A DNA stretch of 64,000 nucleotides from Phaeovibrio sulfidiphilus (GTDB lineage Bacteria; Pseudomonadota; Alphaproteobacteria; Rhodospirillales; Rhodospirillaceae): the NCBI RefSeq assembly GCF_014861485.1, contig NZ_JACZHT010000001.1, positions 620,001 to 684,000 of the forward strand, read 5' to 3'. The translations under genes and the position numbers were made by a program. The notes beneath the pieces are model-generated. The model searched no databases. It saw only the letters and a list, made by a program, of their open reading frames with translations, and had not been told where the DNA came from. Of the stretch, positions 63,330 to 64,000 are shown one piece after another (position 1 is the stretch's first letter; the number at the start of each line of letters is the position of its first letter).

Positions 63330-64000
63330 TTACTTTCCGATACAGAATTCGCTGAAAATCTGATCCAGCACATCCGAAACATAGGTCCGTCCGGTCAGTC
63401 GTCCCAGGGACGCCGAGGCCTGACGCAGAAGCTCCGCCCTCACCTCGCCTGCCGGAAGTTGGGCGGCCTGGCGAAGCAATGCCGAGGTCTCCCTCAGAAG
63501 AGAGACCTGTCGGGCGCGACTGGGAACGGGGCTCTCCAAGGCCGGGTTCTCCCCCTGAATGGCCTCGAGAAGTGCAGCCTCCAATTCCGCCAGCCCCTCC
63601 CCGGTCCGGACGCTGGTCCAGAGCCCGGGCCCCCGGTCCGACGGGGACACCAGATCGGAATGAGTCCGGACGTGGAGCCAGGGACGAACGTCCTCATCCT
63701 GCGGACCATGACCGGACTCCGGGCCACGACCGTCGGACACCGTGATCACACAGTCCGCACGCTCCACCCAACTGTGCGCCCGACGGATCCCTTCCAGCTC
63801 GACCTCGTCATCCGTTGCCCGGAGACCGGCGGTGTCGGCGAACGTGACAGCATAGCCACCCAAGTCGATCTGGCCCTCGACCACGTCACGGGTGGTCCCG
63901 GGGATCCGGGAGACGATAGAGACGTCCCGACGCACCAGGGCGTTGACGAGGCTCGATTTTCCGGCGTTAGGGGGACCGACTACCGCCACGCGGAAGCCAT
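63330..64000 (-). CDS. mnmE: tRNA modification GTPase MnmE, C-terminal part
   Basis: The gene runs off the right edge; about 223 residues are visible. They hold the G domain with G1 [10 protein letters not shown], switch region [16 protein letters not shown]3 DTAGLR, and the end of the helical domain with the catalytic C-terminal motif FCIGK (CxGK). The G4 guanine-specificity motif, normally NKxD, seems to read THSD, a notable change. MnmE partners MnmG in U34 modification and is a K+-activated, dimerisation-driven GTPase. Confidence 0.95.
   Translation of the reverse strand, partial: GFRVAVVGPPNAGKSSLVNALVRRDVSIVSRIPGTTRDVVEGQIDLGGYAVTFADTAGLRATDDEVELEGIRRAHSWVERADCVITVSDGRGPESGHGPQDEDVRPWLHVRTHSDLVSPSDRGPGLWTSVRTGEGLAELEAALLEAIQGENPALESPVPSRARQVSLLRETSALLRQAAQLPAGEVRAELLRQASASLGRLTGRTYVSDVLDQIFSEFCIGK

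Overview
The window is chromosomal DNA from a very GC-rich alphaproteobacterium, most likely a Rhodospirillales (purple non-sulfur type) lineage. This rests on gene content and order: mnmE-mnmG-rsmG-parA-parB with a perfect parS, hslV-hslU next to a his cluster, trxB-lysR, lppC/rsmI/yraN/BON/gshB, ubiA/rsmE/gshA, CobF of the aerobic cobalamin route, and hydrogenase-maturation HypD/HypE. The genus is inference only. No phage, transposon, CRISPR, tRNA or rRNA was recognised. What stands out is the number of long, GC-rich, repeat-bearing spacers between otherwise ordinary housekeeping genes.

Layout. 1-1012: end of cobyric acid synthase, then cobF. 1448-2902: rpsF-rpsR-rplI. 3124-5241: a secreted SYLF protein divergent from an SDR epimerase. 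5242-6170: a repeat-filled spacer, followed by a candidate structured small RNA on the minus strand (6171-6347). 6608-12242: lysR, trxB, a secreted nuclease, an OmpA-type lipoprotein, rlmN. 12551-17921: a PLP-centred block (argD, pdxY, yggS) divergent from a MocR/PdxR-type regulator. 18093-26907: rpsU with no standard start codon, gshB, BON lipoprotein, yraN, rsmI, lppC, and the yejBEF peptide transporter without yejA. 26970-29941: hypD-hypE-methyltransferase. 30417-37863: two tandem UbiA prenyltransferases, rsmE, gshA, a LysE exporter, a TerC-CBS protein, an OB-fold periplasmic protein.

39022-43241: a FliK-like Pro/Gly-rich protein, ribA, and an orphan winged-helix regulator with a degenerate receiver. 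43242-44174 is an AT-richer spacer ending in the hairpin-bearing purH leader. 44175-49928: purH, then HIT, hisE, hisF, hisA and hisB on the minus strand. hisH is missing from its usual place, which is occupied by a 0.9-kb spacer full of inverted repeats with a possible small ORF. 50161-52780: XRE regulator, hslV, hslU. 53746-58721: an NhaD-type antiporter, a secreted protein with a perfect 14-bp hairpin in its coding region, rsmB, guaB. 58993-64000: parB, parA, rsmG (split by a frameshift at an A9 run), mnmG, and the C-terminal part of mnmE.

The most unusual items are: rsmG, whose two halves join by a -1 shift at a slippery A9 tract followed by a small hairpin; rpsU, which seems to start at CTG or GTT; the absence of hisH from an otherwise canonical cluster; two adjacent, diverged UbiA enzymes; the candidate minus-strand sRNA; and the tandem-repeat arrays in spacers. 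Several strong hairpins behind genes lack a U-tract. Several proteins (ArgD, the MocR regulator, RlmN) end in Ala/Pro/Gly-rich tails that resemble the adjoining spacer DNA.
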